Shown: positions 54,711 to 64,000 of the stretch, piece after piece
How positions within the stretch are numbered: position 1 is the first letter of the stretch
How the letters are laid out: the number at the start of each line of letters is the position of its first letter
Assembly: GCA_022457065.1 (NCBI GenBank)
Contig: JAJGBQ010000007.1
Coordinates: 124,001 to 188,000, forward strand
Direction: 5' to 3'
Origin: Curvularia sp. ZM96
Taxonomy: Eukaryota; Ascomycota; Dothideomycetes; Pleosporales; Pleosporaceae
Length of the DNA stretch: 64,000 nucleotides
The notes under the pieces: model-generated
What the model saw: the letters and a program-made list of their open reading frames with translations, nothing else
What the model was told of the DNA's origin: nothing
The model's database searches: none
Position numbers and translations under genes: made by a program

Positions 54711-55604
54711 ATGTCCGTCTTCCGTCCTTCAGCCCACGCACTCATCACAGGCGGCGCATCCGGCGTCGGCTATGCGGTTGCCCAACTTTGCCTTAAGCAC
54801 TCTATGCGCGTTACCATCACCGACAACAACCAAGAGACGCTCGACCTCGCTGCCAAAAACCTATCGGGCCCTGTTACATGCTTGAAAGCTGACGTGAGTT
54901 CTCGCTCGGACTGGGAGACTGTGCAACGCAAGGTCGGCTCTGATGTGGATTTCTTGATGCTGAACGCGGGTGTCGGCGGTAAAGGAACATGGGGCGATGC
55001 CGACTACTTTGATAAGATTCTTGGTATAAATTTGGGAGGTGTGGTCAACGGGTTGAATACGTTCGTTCCTTTGCTCCAGGCGAAAGAGACCAAGGAAGCA
55101 AGGGCCATTGTCATCACGGGCAGTAAGCAGGGTATTACGAATCCACCTGGCAATGCAGCGTACAATGCTAGCAAGGCCGCTGTGAAGACGCTCGCCGAGC
55201 ACTTGAGCTATGATCTCAAAGACACCAATATTGGCGTTCACTTATTGGTTCCTGGCTGGACTTTCACTGGCTTGGTAAGCTTTCTAGTCCTATTAAATCC
55301 ACCAGAGTGTGGCTCTTTGCGTACAATGCTTACAGCGCCACAGGCTGGAAACACGCCCGGCACCGAAAAGCCAAAACCTGAAGGGGCTTGGTCGGCAACC
55401 CAAGTGGCTGATTACATGTATTCCAAAATGAAGGACGGCAAGTTCTACATCATTTGTCCCGATGGCCAGGTGACCGAGGAGACGGATAAGAAGCGCATGC
55501 TGTGGAGCGTTGGCGATATTATCCACGGACGACCACCATTGACCAGATGGCGTCCAGAATATAAGGAGGAAGCGGAAAAGTGGATGGCGCAACAGCAAGT
55601 CTAA
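54711..55604 (+). CDS. Short-chain dehydrogenase/reductase
   Basis: Two exons (54711-55274, 55344-55604) give 274 residues. Classical SDR motifs: ITGGASGVGYAVA (cofactor), LMLNAGVGG (NAG), catalytic Ser in VITGSKQG, YNASK (YxxxK). Asp in ITDNNQ after strand 2 points to NAD(H). The 69-bp intron (GTAAGC...CACAG) has no in-frame stop and a length divisible by three, so a retained-intron protein of 297 residues is possible. Splicing gives FTGLAGNTPGTEKP, which fits the family better. Substrate unknown. Confidence 0.87.
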   Translation: MSVFRPSAHALITGGASGVGYAVAQLCLKHSMRVTITDNNQETLDLAAKNLSGPVTCLKADVSSRSDWETVQRKVGSDVDFLMLNAGVGGKGTWGDADYFDKILGINLGGVVNGLNTFVPLLQAKETKEARAIVITGSKQGITNPPGNAAYNASKAAVKTLAEHLSYDLKDTNIGVHLLVPGWTFTGLVSFLVLLNPPECGSLRTMLTAPQAGNTPGTEKPKPEGAWSATQVADYMYSKMKDGKFYIICPDGQVTEETDKKRMLWSVGDIIHGRPPLTRWRPEYKEEAEKWMAQQQV

Positions 55605-55775
55605 GAGACAATATTAGCCGCTCGAGCTGTTAGTCGAAATGATTGAATACTGAGGCAAGATGCAGGAATAAAATAAAGTAGTGGTTATATTAATATTATA
55701 TGTCTTCAGTAACTGGGTATCTACACGCCAAACTCCTTGGTTTTTACTCCAACATATTCCTTGCAATGTTCGCTA

Positions 55776-58700
55776 TTACGGTTTCGCGTCGCCTGTAGTA
55801 AGCGTATCCAGATGTTCTTGCGCAGTCTCAAACCTTTCAACAGGTGGGCGCTTCATCTTCTTCTCCCCACCAGACTCACGCTCCTCAACTCCACTGCTGA
55901 AAAGCCCAGCGCCTTTCCCGTTAAGGAAAACCCGGTCAACGCCTGAGCGTGGCTCTTCCGGCATCTGGTCATCTACGGTCTCAGAAATTGACGCCGAGTT
56001 TCCAAGTTGTTTATCATGCTCATTTGCATCGGTCGCTGGAGGCGTAGTAATGTTAACACTGGCAAGTGTGACCGTGCTAGCATTGACATCCCTTCCCTCT
56101 GCCCCATCAACTTTGAGACGAAACGGATAGGCGATGCCACCTGCTGTGGGCCGAGTGGTCGATGTGTCAGTATCAGGAATGATCGTGCTGGGTAGTGCAG
56201 GGTTGGCTGAAGCAATCATGTTCGGTTGTGATTCAACATTATCTTCTTCGACGAATACCGGTGGCAAGCCTGAGGCGGCCCGTTCAGGCGCTAGCCTGGT
56301 GGCATCGGCCAGGCCAGGTTTTGGTAGCTCCATCTTGGACAAATCATCCATGAGCACGTCAGTCTGACCTTGGTCAGTGACATTAGAGCGGTGAGAGCGT
56401 GATCTTGGGCGTGTGAATTTGGGTTTGGTTAGACCGGTTGTGCGGCTTCGTTTGGGTTTGCTTTCTGCTCCACCATCTGTGTTCGGAGGCTGGTGATCCT
56501 GCGTAGTGATGGAAGGCTCGGCAGCAGTCTGGTCCGCTTTCTCTTCTCGTACAATCTGTGTCGGTTAGCCAAATGCAATGTCATCCGGTATTATGAGCTT
56601 CGTTAACTTACAGTAGCTTGGTCGTGCGAGCTGCCCCACAAAGACCACATGGACATACCCCAACTCTTTTTCTTAGCCTTTTCGGCCTTCATGCCTTTCA
56701 CCCGTCTTCCGGCCAAAGCTGTCAAAGGTGGTGTTTCTCTATCAAATCCCTCAAATCCTTTCCGCATGTCCTCAATCCTCTGCTTCTGGATCTTGACCTT
56801 TTGCTTTGCAAATTTTGTGTTCCACTGCGACTGCGCCTTCATCCACTTGCTCACAGGACCCTTTTGAGGCACACCAACATCAATGCTGGGCATATTAAGA
56901 GCCGGGAGGTCTTCTTTGGCGGCAAGTGGATAGATTCGTCCGTGCCGGTCTATGCGTTGACGAATCATGTGGTTCTCGAAAGGCGGAATCGGATCGCCAG
57001 CCCTGCCAACGCGGCCATTTGCTTGATCTTTCTTTTCAGATGCCAAACCACTCTGGGATGAGGGGTTCTCGAAGGACTTCTCTGGGCCTTTAGAGCCCGA
57101 TTTCTCTTGTTCCGAAGAAGAGTTTGTGTCTGTGCTCACGAAGGAAACATCGTCATCATCAAGTATGTCGATTGATTTCTTTTGAGCACGCGCAAGTGTC
57201 CAAGCGCCAAACTGGGCGATGCTGCGATACATGTGCTTGGCTGGCCGTGTAAAACTCAGTGTCGGGCATACATGGCATAAGTCATCCCAGACTTGTAGCT
57301 GGACGTTGGTCGGCTTGTATTTGGCTGCTTGAGCTTCAATTTCTTCAGCTGTTTGGTTGTTGGACGGGGGTGGTATGTAGGCAAGCGGTTGCGCAGCCTT
57401 GTGAGCAAGATAGATCTGCTCATCTCTAAGCAGCTCGCCACCACCTGTCTGGATTAGTAAGGGAGGCAAGCCTCCGAGTGTAGGTTGCAGAACTGGTGAT
57501 ACCAGTGGGTGAGTGAGCATGTGGTTAGCAGTGTACATCTGGATCTGATCTTTGATCTCGACTCGCTCATCGTCAATTTGCACCGAGAGCTGGCTTTTTG
57601 GCCCTATGCTGTATTTGCCGTTAGGTGAAACCCACACGTTGATGTCCTGACCTGTACCGGAAGGTTTCGAGCCGTCGTCCAGCACAGGGCGGTCAGTGGA
57701 GTGGACGGAAAACCCGCGTACGCGCTCTGATTTCTGTTCCTTGGTTTCTTGTTGCGTTTTCGGTTTGTCTGATCCGTCATTTTGTACAGATGCCCCTTTT
57801 GCCGAGGTTTCAATTTCGACCATGTCATCAGCATTTGGTGGTGCTGGAATCAGGTTAGCCACTAGAACACATGCTTGAAGAAGGTGGCTTACGCCAGCTG
57901 ATGCTGGGTTTATGCAGGAAACCATGCGCTGGGATATAGTCCATCTCGCCATTGCCACCCAGACTTGGGAAGCTGTGCGTCAAATCGACCCAGGGGCTAA
58001 TCAGGATGGCTCCCGCAGGTAGAGGTATCCCTTGATCTCGAAGTGTGACCAGCATGCTCAAGACCATCCCTCCGCCTGCGGAGTCACCTGCAAGAATTAT
58101 GGTGGTCGGATCATGCTTTTCCTCAAGGAGATACAGGTATGTGGCGAGGCCTAAGACCATTAGCATAACGCGCGAGAAAACAAATAACCTTTGGTTACCC
58201 ACAGTCGTGCAGACCACAGGGGAATGGGAATTGTGGAGCAAGTCTGTATTTGGGAGCCAAAACTCTGGCCTTGAGCTTGCGCGCATGTCTCTGCATTTGA
58301 TAGCGGTGCTCATCTACGCTGCCGAAGAAGTAAGCGCCACCATGCACATACAGCATAATGCGGTCGCCTTTAACAATTGCCAGCTGCTTTCTCGCCTCAT
58401 AATCCTTTCGCATCTCGATCCACTCTGCCTTCAATGTAGTTCCCTCCCGCCGCCACTGCCACCACGAGTTACCCCCTACAGCCTTGATGCCCTTGGGTCC
58501 GAGTTGAGCCGTGACAAGCTGGGCAGAGCGCTGCAGCAGACTTTCCGGAATCTCCACTACATTGACGTGTACCCAGCGCGGAACTGGGACCCATTGCGAT
58601 GTGAATGCTTGCAATTCATCGACAGTATGAAGGGAGGCGTAGTGGAGGAAGCGACGAATAAGCTCCAGGCCCTCGTGGTAGGATATGTGCGCAGTTGGCT

Positions 58701-58797
58701 TCTGTGCAAGGGGACGGCGGTTGAGGTAATGCGAGAGATACGTCTGGATGACGGTGGGCGTTACAGCAGCGCTGACCGATATCGTGTTGACGGGCAT
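55776..58797 (-). CDS. Large alpha/beta hydrolase of the hormone-sensitive lipase type
   Basis: Four exons (58203-58797, 57893-58150, 56612-57843, 55776-56555) give 954 residues. The oxyanion motif HGGAYF starts at His152; the nucleophile Ser222 is in LAGDSAGGG; ILISPWVDLTHSFPS follows. An Asp/His pair is expected near QVWDDLCHVCP. The catalytic part is split by a charged insert after DYIPAHGF, and the last 350 residues are low-complexity, Lys/Glu and Ser/Thr-rich, likely disordered (for example KWMKAQSQWNTKFAKQKVKI). The first donor is GTGGGT, which keeps GLHDCLATYLYLLEE intact. Fungal relatives of this length are annotated as lipase/esterase; the substrate (acylglycerol or steryl ester) is inferred. 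Confidence 0.87.
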
Positions 58798-60073
58798 GGC
58801 GGGTTGCGTTCAGGGGTGGAGCTATGAGGATAGACTTGGGACACCCGAGGCGGACCGTTTGAAGAGGGTGGTGAGTCGTAGGTCCAGATACAAAAGAAAT
58901 CCACGGCGGGTGGTGAAGAAAACAAAAACGAGTGATCAGAAAAGCGACTGGAGCGTTGTCGCATGAAGATTAGGGGTTACGGAGCCTAGAAGCCGGTGGA
59001 GACGGACCCCGGATTTACATTGCTTGGAGCGGTTGGGTCCACTCGTCCGTTCGATGATGTCATCGAGACCCTTTGCCCTGCCAAGCGTCTTCTCCCAACA
59101 TGCGGAGCCAGTACTGACGCCGTCGTTTCGTGCCCGTCCTAACGCTGTCAATCATGATCGCATCTTTTGCATTCCCGGAACACTAGAATTTCACAAGACG
59201 ACGTCTGTAGCGGGCGAAAGCAAGCGCTTTGGCTTGAGTGGATGACCGGTATGCGGAGCCGCGGTCAATACCCGAGTAACATGTCAGCTGTTGGGACACT
59301 CTCACAAGAGCGAGAGACTAGGATAAATGGCGGGAGGACAGAGACCAGAGACTGCCTATCATGCTCGCACGTCGGTCGCCCGTGCTGCAAATTACGCATT
59401 GTGACGCTGAGTCAGGCCTCTTACTGCATAACTATTCTTGCACTCATCTCTTGGTCGTTCCCAAGACGCCTTTCTCCTCAATCAGCCATCCTTTTGGGGA
59501 GATTGGATGGCTGCGAAGGGGCTTGCGCCAAGTTTTTGCCAGCACCAGCACACTTACACGTTATGCACATTTGCACACTACTCCTTTGGGAAGGTTGTGT
59601 AGTGCATTCATTAATTTTATCCAATGTTGTTCGACACATGCTGGTCGTTTCATAGTTGATGCTGTAAGATTGGGACTATACAGAGGCACTAACCTAGTAT
59701 GTCAATCCCGGGTTTATGTAGAGACCGACAGTATAGAGCGCACTTGTGGACTTTGACGCTATCTTCCTATCCTATCAGTTGATACTATATTACCAGTTCC
59801 AATCTAGCTCGCTTTGGTAGCAAGTGCGATGATTTTCCATTTAGGTCACCAAGCACCATACAGAAGAGCACGTTTGTCCTTCAGGCTTCTAGTTGATTTC
59901 AAGTTTAATGAACTACCAGGCCCAAGGTAAGAATGCCGCTCGAAAGAACATTGAATTGGATGTAAGAAATGGGTATCATGAGTGTAACCTAACGCCGGAA
60001 AATGCGTCATACAACGGACGAAAGTTTGATGGCTAATGGCTCTTCTGATGATTTTGGGGACGAGATGACCAAT
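58798..60073. other. Intergenic, about 1.3 kb
   Basis: It contains a 162-codon open frame on the plus strand (59167-59655) with no domain, signal peptide or codon pattern that I recognise. I do not accept it as a gene. Nothing else is supported. Confidence 0.45.
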
Positions 60074-61141
60074 TCAATCCGAGTCATAACCCACTAATGC
60101 CGATAGCAGAGCAGGCTTTTTGAATTGTGTAACATCCTCGGACTTTACAGGCAGCGTCGTGGAGGCCTCTTCCTCAGCTGTAGTGTCCCTCTTCCTTTTT
60201 AAAATGCCTAGATTGATTCTCGATGCTGGCCCGCTTTCCTTTGAAAGAAAGGGATCAATTGCCGCTCGAGTATTGCCAATCAATTTCTGTTGTAAGCCTT
60301 GTCGACTCTTTTCTGCTGCCATCTCTGCTTTCAGTTTCCTTGTTTTGGAAGCTGGCTCCACACTCTTGACAGGTATGTCGTCGGTGAAAAGTGGTTTCCA
60401 CGACTGATTTTCATGCTCTTGCTCATCCTGAGTGCTTGCACCAAACTCGATCAAGCTGGCGCGGGTTCGGTCTCCCTCTATCTCATCTGCAATATCTAGC
60501 CCTAAACTGAATTTATCCTGCATGCCTTGTTTGTGTGTCTCCTCTTTCTTCCACACCTTTCGCTTCGCACGAAAGTCTTTTCTCAGCCGTGCATTGACGT
60601 CGTACGGGTCGCGCCAAACTTCGCTTTTATCGTAAAGTTCCTCGACTCTTTCTCTATGTTTTTTCTCTGCACCCTTTTCTTCGAGTTTGCTCTCTAGGTT
60701 CGCAAAAGCATCTTCTCTCCGCTTTTGCCGCTCTTCTTCGGTTAAGAATTTCAGCTCTCCTTCGCCCTCTGGTCCTGTCTCACTAGGCCCATAGTCTCGC
60801 CGCCGCGCGCCGTCAACGACTTTATATTCGCTATTTTTTGGATCTGTCTGAATCTCCCACCAGCCGCCACAGGCGCTATGTTTCATGCGAAAACTCCATA
60901 TGGGTGTGCTGTAATAGTTGCCGATTTTCTTCTTTTCCGCATTGAAACGTACACCCTGGCCTATGATGGCGGGAGGAGTGCAGTGGTCACACCATACGGC
61001 GAAGGGAAGCTCGAAGCGAACGGTGAGGATGCCCTGCGAGATCTTGTTTGCGCGTTTGCCGAGAGGATGCGAGTTGCTGTTGAAGCTTGGAGGATTGGAG
61101 GCATCGGGCGGATAGTACCGCCCCATATTGAAGCCCTGCAT
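60074..61141 (-). CDS. SAF4: Splicing factor of the CWC16 family, Saf4/CCDC130 homolog
   Basis: Single exon, 355 residues. The N-terminus MQGFNMGRYYPPD is the family start. Zinc ligands: Cys51 and Cys54 in CDHC, and the region HSACGGWWEIQTDP, where His88 and Cys91 would complete the site; Cys replaces His88 in many animal proteins. GVRFNAEKKKIGNYYSTPIW is the strongest family block. A coiled charged region (EEERQKRREDAFANLESKLEE) and WRDPYDVNARLRKDFRAKRK follow. CWC16 proteins (Yju2, Saf4) act in the spliceosome in steps around branching and in quality control of atypical splice sites. The acidic, YDSD tail ends the protein. Confidence 0.9.
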   Translation of the reverse strand: MQGFNMGRYYPPDASNPPSFNSNSHPLGKRANKISQGILTVRFELPFAVWCDHCTPPAIIGQGVRFNAEKKKIGNYYSTPIWSFRMKHSACGGWWEIQTDPKNSEYKVVDGARRRDYGPSETGPEGEGELKFLTEEERQKRREDAFANLESKLEEKGAEKKHRERVEELYDKSEVWRDPYDVNARLRKDFRAKRKVWKKEETHKQGMQDKFSLGLDIADEIEGDRTRASLIEFGASTQDEQEHENQSWKPLFTDDIPVKSVEPASKTRKLKAEMAAEKSRQGLQQKLIGNTRAAIDPFLSKESGPASRINLGILKRKRDTTAEEEASTTLPVKSEDVTQFKKPALLSALVGYDSD

Positions 61142-61705
61142 CGCGATGGGCGGTAATGCATCGGCAGCGCGACGTGCGCGATGTCACAAGGAATCAATGT
61201 GTTAATTGCAAGCGGGCAAAGTTGCTGGGCAGCGGAGTTGGCCGCGGAAGTGGATGACATAAGCAGCCACCCGCGTCGGGCACATGCTTGTCAGTGAGCC
61301 CGATTAAGCACCGTGTTATGCCCAAGCATGTGACGTCACCCACGTGTTTGAACACATTATCTTGACACCTGGGAAGTTTCCAGAAATGGAAAGCGAAATA
61401 AGGTTTCTCGTCGATTGCAGCACTAAAAGGCTTGTCTCTTTCTGTAGCCGGATGACGCCAAACCGGCAGAATACGCGGCCAACTCGAGTTCTTATGACTC
61501 GATCCAACACAAGGGCTTAATACGCGAAATTTCTAGGATGTAGACGAAAAATACTGGTAATCATATTCTTTTAGATGTTTGGTTTATACCTTCCTTGCAT
61601 CTGGGACGCCGCCCAGTTGGTTATCAGAACCGAGAGTAGTAGTCGCGTTGGTCATCTCACAACTTTTTCCCTCCCTTGTTCCTATAAATCACACTGCTCA
61701 AATAT
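61142..61705. other. Intergenic between SAF4 and SUP35
   Basis: Upstream region of SAF4 and 3' region of SUP35. I see no gene. Confidence 0.5.
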
Positions 61706-64000
61706 TTAGGCATCGGCATCCGTGATGAGCTTGGTGATCTTTCCAATCGCAATGGTTTGACCTTGGTCACGAAGAGTGAAACGACCAAGCTGAGGGTAAT
61801 CTTCAAAACGTTCAACGCAAATGCTTCCGGCCGTACCCGTGACTTGCAACCTGGCGATGATGCTCATGCCCTTTGTCGCGAAACCGGGTGCTTTCTTTGA
61901 TCGTCGTCCAGTACCCTTCTCTAGCTTGTGCAAGAGTGCGCTGATGGTGACCTCTTCTTGCGCGGCGTGAACATGTAGCACACAGTTGAAACCAGCGGTC
62001 AAAATGGACTTGATGTCCAACAGTACAACCTGAGCCTCAAACTGGGAAACACAGTGGACAGGTCGCTTTGGCGAGCACAGTACGTAGCCCTACATATGCA
62101 GAGTCAGTGTCAAGTTCAGCGACGTATATCCATGAAGTTTGCTTACGGGCAGAATGTCTTCTTCTTCTACACCTCGGATTCGCACACGAATCTGGTCACC
62201 GCAAGCCGCACCCGGGATTTCATCTTCTTGCTCTCCGAACAGAGCCGAGATGTGGATAGTTTGTCGGTTGGGCATCATGAGATATCTTGAGCACGTTAGT
62301 ACGCCTCGGTCATGTCTCGTGCGTGAATAACTTACTTGTTTTCCTTCTTGATGATACCGGACTCGATCTTGCCTTCGATCATGGTACCCATGTCCTTGTA
62401 CTTGGCGGCGATAGGCATCATGAAGGGGGCGTTGAGCTTGCGCTCAAGAGCTTGCATGTTGTCCAAGTACTCAAGCAGAGAGGGTCCGTCATACCAGGGT
62501 GCAAGGTCCTAGAAAAAAAATTCAGTACAGCTTCAAAATTCAATCACCGTTTATCGTACCTTGGGAACACGGGTCTTGATACCAGTAAAAGTCTGGGCGC
62601 TAACAGGCATCATGCTGATGTCTGTCTTAGGGTTGTATCCAAGGCCCTTCAAGAAGGCTACGACCTTGGTGGTGCACTCCTTGAATCGATCCTCTGACCA
62701 TTCGACAGTCGGGTCGTCCATCTTGTTCACAACAATCAGAATCTTGTTGACACCCTGCGTCTTGGCCAACATGGCGTGCTCTCGGGTCTGACCACCCTTT
62801 TCGAAACCAGTTTCGTACTCTCCCTTTCGAGCAGAGATGACAAGGATACCAACATCTGCTTGGGAAGCACCACTGATCATGTTGGGTACATAGGTCTTGT
62901 GGCCTGGAGCGTCGAGGATCGAGTACCTTCGCTTCTCTGTCTCGAAGAAACCTCTGCCAACCTCGATAGTCTTACCCTGCGCTCGCTCCTCCTTGTTCAA
63001 GTCAAGCGCCCATGAAATGTACCATGTTTCGCGACCAGCATCCTTGGCCTCCTTCTTGTACTTGTCGAGTGTTCGCTCGTCAACCATGCCGGTACTGATG
63101 AGGATACTACCGCCCAGAGTAGACTTTCCTGCATCGACGTGACCCAGGAAAATGATGTTGACGTGTTCCTTGCCGTAGATTTCGGCGAGAGTCGCCTCGT
63201 CAACGTCAGCGATTTCGTTTTCGATGTCTGGTTGCTTCGCCATGGGCCTTTCAGGAGCCTTCTCTTTGGGTGTTGGGCTGTTGCGGCCCGAAGAGGGAGT
63301 TGGCGAAGTGCGACCAGATCCTGCTGAGGCTGGAGTAGGCTCTCCCGTCTTCTCAATGGCCTTGGCAGCCGTGACCTTTGTGCCAGCGTCAACGGTTCCC
63401 TTTTCTTTATCAGCCTTTTCTTTGGCGGCTGATGGGGCTCCAGGAGTTCCGAGACTGAGGACCTTAGTACCGCCCGTCTTCTCGACCTTGGGGGTAGTGG
63501 TGTCTCCGCCGATGGAAAGGACCTTGGCCTTGGGTGCACTGTCGCCACCAATGGACAGCACCTTCGCCTTGGGGGCCTCCTTCTTGGCTTCAGCAGCAGG
63601 TGCAGATGGCGCGCCCCCTGAGGCCGCCATGTCTGTATCTCCGCGCTTCGCTATCCGCACAGGGGCCTGGCCTTGCTGCTGCTGCTGCTGCTGCTGGAAG
63701 TTCTGGCCCTGATATTGTCCGTAGTTGGGGTAGCCCTGTTGCTGGCCATATTGCCCATACTGAGGGTATCCTTGTTGTTGCTGGTAGTACTGGCCCTGGC
63801 CACCGTACTGGTTGTACCCACCGTATTGCTGGTACTGGTTGTAGCCGCCCTGGTAGCCACCGTAGGCCTGGCCAGGCACAAAGGAGCTCGCGCCAGGCTG
63901 GAAGGACTGCGCTCCGGGGGTAAAAGTAGGCGCATTGTTGAGGTTCATGCCCTGCGCCTGCTGCGAGAGGCGCTCCTCTTCTTGCTCCCAGTTGTCGGCC
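61706..64000 (-). CDS. SUP35: Translation termination factor eRF3 (5' end outside window)
   Basis: Exons 62560 to beyond 64000, 62336-62508, 62147-62285 and 61706-62089. The frame enters from the right edge (DNWEQEEERLSQQAQGMNLNN), so the start is missing. The N region has QGY repeats (GYPQYGQYGQQQGYPNYGQY) and eight Gln in a row, like the prion domain of yeast Sup35. A Lys/Glu/Ala M region with two KAKVLSIGGD repeats follows. GTPase motifs: GHVDAGKST, DAPGHKTYVPNMISGASQAD, NKMDDPTVEW. Domains 2 and 3 follow (YLMMPNRQTIHISALFGEQ, HTR-like GRFTLRDQGQTIAIGKI). eRF3 binds eRF1 and uses GTP to release the finished peptide. Confidence 0.96.
63673..63696. repeat. Pure CTG/CAG trinucleotide repeat in SUP35
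   Basis: Eight CAG codons on the minus strand encode eight Gln at the end of the QGY-rich region. Slippage could change the length. Confidence 0.85.

Noticed and set aside
59167..59655. 162-codon frame upstream of the lipase gene
   Set aside because: No recognisable domain and no start or splice support; kept only as a note.
63224..63712. 162-codon plus-strand frame with Ala/Ser/Pro composition
   Set aside because: Antisense of the SUP35 N and M regions.
1..64000. CRISPR arrays, phage, integrase or bacterial-type operons
   Set aside because: None seen; spliced genes and fungal families throughout make them implausible.

Overview
The window is nuclear DNA of a filamentous ascomycete, most likely a Dothideomycete of the order Pleosporales (inference). 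It has short 44-127 bp introns with CTAAC-like branch points and typical Pezizomycotina families: PTH11-like receptor, CorA-like protein, GH106 rhamnosidase, SYLF-SH3 actin protein. Two Fot1/pogo elements carry the CAA/CAG to TAA/TAG scars of repeat-induced point mutation (RIP). About 20 protein genes can be modelled to exon level; every complete model sums to whole codons.

Layout. 1-7 kb: the 3' end of a fungal_trans regulator, a six-exon MFS permease and, divergent from it, a 1,217-residue adenylate-forming reductase (A-T-R) that runs in frame into a complete-looking gluconokinase domain. The shared promoter holds a perfect 17-bp palindrome of CCG-N7-CGG form. 7.8-11.9 kb: a small secreted Cys-rich protein and a secreted PA-domain subtilase. 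13.4-16.4 kb: an MCT-type permease gene split by a RIP-mutated Fot1 element; removing the element and one TA restores the frame. 17.8-19.6 kb: a decayed gene joining a fungal helical domain, a ubiquitin-like domain and a Sin3-type PAH. 20.2-22.4 kb: a secreted carboxylesterase.

22.9-28.5 kb: a cytochrome P450 divergent from a cytochrome b5/b5-reductase fusion (probable redox pair), then a 3-hydroxyacyl-CoA dehydrogenase. 28.9-32.7 kb: housekeeping genes, including BFR2 and IND1 sharing a 159-bp promoter. 33.6-35.6 kb: a Baeyer-Villiger-type monooxygenase. 35.9-37.7 kb: a second Fot1-type element. 38.2-43.3 kb: threonine aspartase-like hydrolase, PTH11-like receptor, YSC84/LSB3-like SYLF-SH3 protein.

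45-54 kb looks like a host-interaction or accessory block: two paralogous small secreted proteins with the same cysteine spacing flank a secreted GH106 enzyme, a CorA-like protein and a HeLo-like protein. 54.4-64 kb: a MITE-like inverted repeat, an SDR, a large hormone-sensitive-lipase-type hydrolase, the CWC16-family factor SAF4 and the translation termination factor eRF3 (SUP35), which runs off the right edge.

The best candidate for an undescribed system is the reductase-gluconokinase fusion with its transporter, regulator and palindromic operator candidate. The secreted-protein pair comes next.
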